Shown here piece by piece: positions 61,853 to 64,000 of a DNA stretch of 64,000 nt (position 1 is its first letter; each line of letters opens with the position of its first letter). The DNA lies in assembly GCA_026713925.1 (NCBI GenBank), contig JAPONM010000007.1, positions 1-64,000 of the forward strand, in the 5' to 3' direction. The notes below the pieces were generated by a model that ran no database searches, had not been told where the DNA came from, and saw nothing but the letters and a program-made list of their open reading frames with translations. The translations under genes and the position numbers were made by a program. The stretch is from Gammaproteobacteria bacterium (GTDB lineage: Bacteria; Pseudomonadota; Gammaproteobacteria; UBA4575).

Positions 61853-63145
61853 ATGCAGGTATCTTTGGAGACAACAGGAAAACTTGGGCGCAGGATGACG
61901 GTCGAGGTGCCGGGCGAGACGATCAGGTCCGAACTCGAGAAGAAACTGCAGGGCATGTCCCGGCAAGTCAAGATTCCCGGGTTTCGCCCGGGCAAGGTGC
62001 CGTTGAAGGTGGTGCGCCAGCGGTTCGGGCAGCAGGCACGCGATGAGGTCCTGGCCGACACCATGCATTCGAGCTACCGCGAGGCCATCGACCAGGAAAA
62101 GCTGCGCCCGGCCGGCCCTCCGCAAATCGAGCCGGTGAACCTCGAAGATGGCCAGGACCTGAAATTCATCGCGACCTTCGAGGTCTTTCCGGATATCGAG
62201 CTGGCGGATGCCGGCACCTTCGAGATCACGGTGGCGCAGGCCGAGGTCACGAGCGGGGATATCGATGACATGATCGGGAAACTGCGCAGGCAGAGGATGC
62301 AGTGGCAGGAAATCGACCGGGCTGCAGGACAGGAAGACCGGGTCACCCTTGATTTCAAGGGCACGCTGGATGGCGAGGCGTTTCCTGGGGGCAGCCAGGA
62401 CGACTATGTGGCCGTGATGGGACACAGCGGTCTGCTGCCGGAATTCGAGCGGGAGCTGGAAGGCATGTGCAAAGGCGACGCCAAATCCTTTCCCCTGCGC
62501 TTTCCGAAAGAGTACCATCAGCCGGAACTGGCGGAAAAGACGGCAGTCTTTGAAGTGAACGTGAAAAAAGTCGAAGCCGGCGAGCTGCCGGAGGCGGGTG
62601 AGGAATTTGTGCGGGAACTGGGAATTCAGGACGGGAACCTGGACACGCTCAGGGAGCAGCTGGAACGCAACCTGAAGGGCGAGCTTGAACAGCGCAAGAA
62701 GGCGTTCGATAAAAGCCAGGTGATGAAGTGCCTGTTCGAGTCCAACGAATTTGAATTGCCGGCATCCTTGCTGGAGCAGGAGGTGCAGGCGGTCCGTGAC
62801 CAGTTCATGCAGACCATGCAGATCAAGGAGGAATCGAAACTGCCCCAGGATATGCTCGAGGAGCAGGCCAAGCGCAGGACCGCCCTGGGCCTGATCATCG
62901 GGGAGATCATCCGCCAGAACGAGATTCAGCTAGATCCCGCGCGGGTCAGCCGGGAACTCAATGCCATCGCCTCGTCCTACGCGAACCCCGAGGAAATCGT
63001 CCAGTATTACCGGGGCAATGTGCAGGCCATGGCGGGAATTGAATCGAAGGTCATGGAGGACCAGGTGGTCGAGTGGGTGCTGGAGCGGGCCCGGCAGGTG
63101 CCCCGTGCCTTCACGTTCGATGAAATGGTCAACGACCAGATGTAA
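61853..63145 (+). CDS. tig: trigger factor
   Basis: The 430-residue ribosome-associated chaperone has the ribosome-binding GFRPGKVP signature (about residues 43-50), the FKBP-like peptidyl-prolyl isomerase domain (about 160-245) and the helical C-terminal arms. It acts on nascent chains at the exit tunnel. The order tig-clpP is the gammaproteobacterial standard. The gap to clpP is 21 nt and contains AGGGGAT, so the two are likely cotranscribed. Confidence 0.97.
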   Translation: MQVSLETTGKLGRRMTVEVPGETIRSELEKKLQGMSRQVKIPGFRPGKVPLKVVRQRFGQQARDEVLADTMHSSYREAIDQEKLRPAGPPQIEPVNLEDGQDLKFIATFEVFPDIELADAGTFEITVAQAEVTSGDIDDMIGKLRRQRMQWQEIDRAAGQEDRVTLDFKGTLDGEAFPGGSQDDYVAVMGHSGLLPEFERELEGMCKGDAKSFPLRFPKEYHQPELAEKTAVFEVNVKKVEAGELPEAGEEFVRELGIQDGNLDTLREQLERNLKGELEQRKKAFDKSQVMKCLFESNEFELPASLLEQEVQAVRDQFMQTMQIKEESKLPQDMLEEQAKRRTALGLIIGEIIRQNEIQLDPARVSRELNAIASSYANPEEIVQYYRGNVQAMAGIESKVMEDQVVEWVLERARQVPRAFTFDEMVNDQM

Positions 63146-63166
63146 AACTTTGCAGGGGATACCGTG

Positions 63167-63820
63167 ATGAGCGAAAGAAATTCAAACGCAGGCGCCCAGA
63201 ATACGCAGGCCCTGAATCTCGTGCCCATGGTGGTCGAGCAATCGGCGCGTGGTGAACGGGCCTACGACATCTATTCGCGCCTGCTGAAAGAGCGGGTCAT
63301 ATTTATCGTCGGGGCCATTGAAGACCAGATGGCCAATCTCGTGGTCGCCCAGTTGCTGTTCCTGGAATCCGAAAACCCTGACAAGGACATCTCGATCTAT
63401 ATCAATTCTCCCGGAGGGTCGGTGAGTGCAGGCATGGCCATTTACGACACCATGCAGTTCACCAGTCCCGATATCAGCACGCTGTGTGTGGGCCAGGCGG
63501 CCAGCATGGGGGCGCTGCTGCTGGCAGGCGGTGCGAAAAACAAGCGCTATGCGCTGCGTCATTCACGCATCATGATCCACCAGCCGCTCGGAGGGTTTCA
63601 GGGACAGGCCACGGATATCGATATCCATGCCCGGGAAATCCTGAAAGTCCGCGAAGAACTGAACCGGGTCCTTGCGCACCATACCGGCCAGCCGATCGAA
63701 CGCATCGCACAGGATACGGAGCGGGACCATTTCCTGAACAGTGTCGAGGCCCAGCAGTACGGCCTGGTGGACGAGGTGCTGGACCGGCGCAAGGAAACGC
63801 TTCCTGACACCACTGCATAG
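63167..63820 (+). CDS. clpP: ATP-dependent Clp protease proteolytic subunit
   Basis: The 217-residue serine protease has Ser113 in [10 protein letters not shown], His138 in MIHQPLGG and Asp187 in the TERDHF context, the full catalytic triad. The N-terminal propeptide-like segment is present. ATG 63167 was preferred over an upstream in-frame GTG at 63164. It works with ClpX or ClpA, whose gene presumably follows beyond the window. Confidence 0.97.
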   Translation: MSERNSNAGAQNTQALNLVPMVVEQSARGERAYDIYSRLLKERVIFIVGAIEDQMANLVVAQLLFLESENPDKDISIYINSPGGSVSAGMAIYDTMQFTSPDISTLCVGQAASMGALLLAGGAKNKRYALRHSRIMIHQPLGGFQGQATDIDIHAREILKVREELNRVLAHHTGQPIERIAQDTERDHFLNSVEAQQYGLVDEVLDRRKETLPDTTA

Positions 63821-64000
63821 GACTCCCGAAGGCGCCGGGATGGCCTGTGGGGCAGTCAGGCGGCCAAACTTTGGGGCGGGCGGGCACTGCATAATCTTTG
63901 AAAAAGGCGTATAGTGATCAACCAGGCCGTGTAGTTTGTGATGAATTTCAGTCTTGATTCATTCGCAGCTTAAAGCGCATACTGTGCTTTCTGCACCCTA
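63821..64000 (+). other. intergenic region after clpP
   Basis: No gene start is visible before the window ends. A weak promoter TTGATT (63954-63959) followed after 18 nt or so by CATACT is positioned for a downstream gene such as clpX. A short TCCCG/CGGGA stem just after clpP has no T-run and is a poor terminator. Confidence 0.35.

Overview
This is chromosomal DNA of a gammaproteobacterium. The evidence is a GC-rich backbone, an LpxL-type acyltransferase, a tripartite DctPQM transporter, the DUF1302/DUF1329/YCF48/RND operon and the tig-clpP order. I cannot name the genus. Three tRNA genes (Arg-TCT, His-GTG, Leu-TAG) sit in backbone parts. The left half (1 to about 20,980) is ordinary chromosome: the tail of a flavoprotein gene, an SRAP protein, an arsR-acr3 arsenite operon, a fatty acyl-AMP ligase fused to a carrier protein facing an LpxL-like acyltransferase with an altered active site, a FetB-like permease, a TRAP transporter, the four-gene envelope operon, a nuclease-fold phosphoesterase, a 'mobile mystery' A/B regulator-Fic pair and an OFA-type MFS transporter.

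From about 20,980 to 38,880 base composition turns strongly AT-rich: genomic island 1, a defence island. Its core is a tightly coupled minus-strand operon: ribbon-helix-helix-like regulator, DUF4007 protein, giant BrxC-like P-loop ATPase, short DndC/PAPS-reductase-like PP-loop enzyme, SF2 helicase, GHKL ATPase and PLD nuclease. Upstream on the same strand lie a second, unrelated GHKL ATPase and a 'DNA phosphorothioation-associated putative methyltransferase'. A divergent DUF262/HNH GmrSD-like nuclease gene and two HNH endonuclease genes follow. The set has a sulfur-modification flavour but contains no DndB/D/E, SspB, PglZ, PglX or BrxL, so it does not match a complete described Dnd, Ssp or BREX system.

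Backbone resumes at about 40,780 (PQQ-type sugar dehydrogenase, Fic protein with a degenerate motif and a repeated operator, secreted protein, two Sel1-repeat paralogues) up to tRNA-His. That tRNA is the attachment site of genomic island 2: its last 46 nt are repeated exactly at 60,540-60,585, bounding a 13.2 kb element. The left end of the island has decayed: a tyrosine integrase gene with a nonsense codon and a frameshift, a small DNA-binding gene with two stops, and a chimeric HTH/Hsp70-like remnant. The intact cargo is a divergent cluster. On the minus strand are a GTPase-like P-loop protein, a Shedu-family (DUF4263) nuclease, an SF2 helicase and a small Cys-containing protein. On the plus strand are a STAS-like/winged-helix protein, a small protein and a Cys-rich protein of unknown function, with a convergent histidine-kinase-type ATPase. 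A good promoter with a tandem 9-bp repeat lies in the divergent intergenic region. This arrangement looks like a sensor/partner-switch module attached to nucleases and is my second candidate for an undescribed system. The island ends with an IS3-family element, a zeta-type toxin and a small partner, then attR.

After attR the backbone continues with a CPBP protease, tRNA-Leu, trigger factor and ClpP. All assignments were made by reading; no database search was run.
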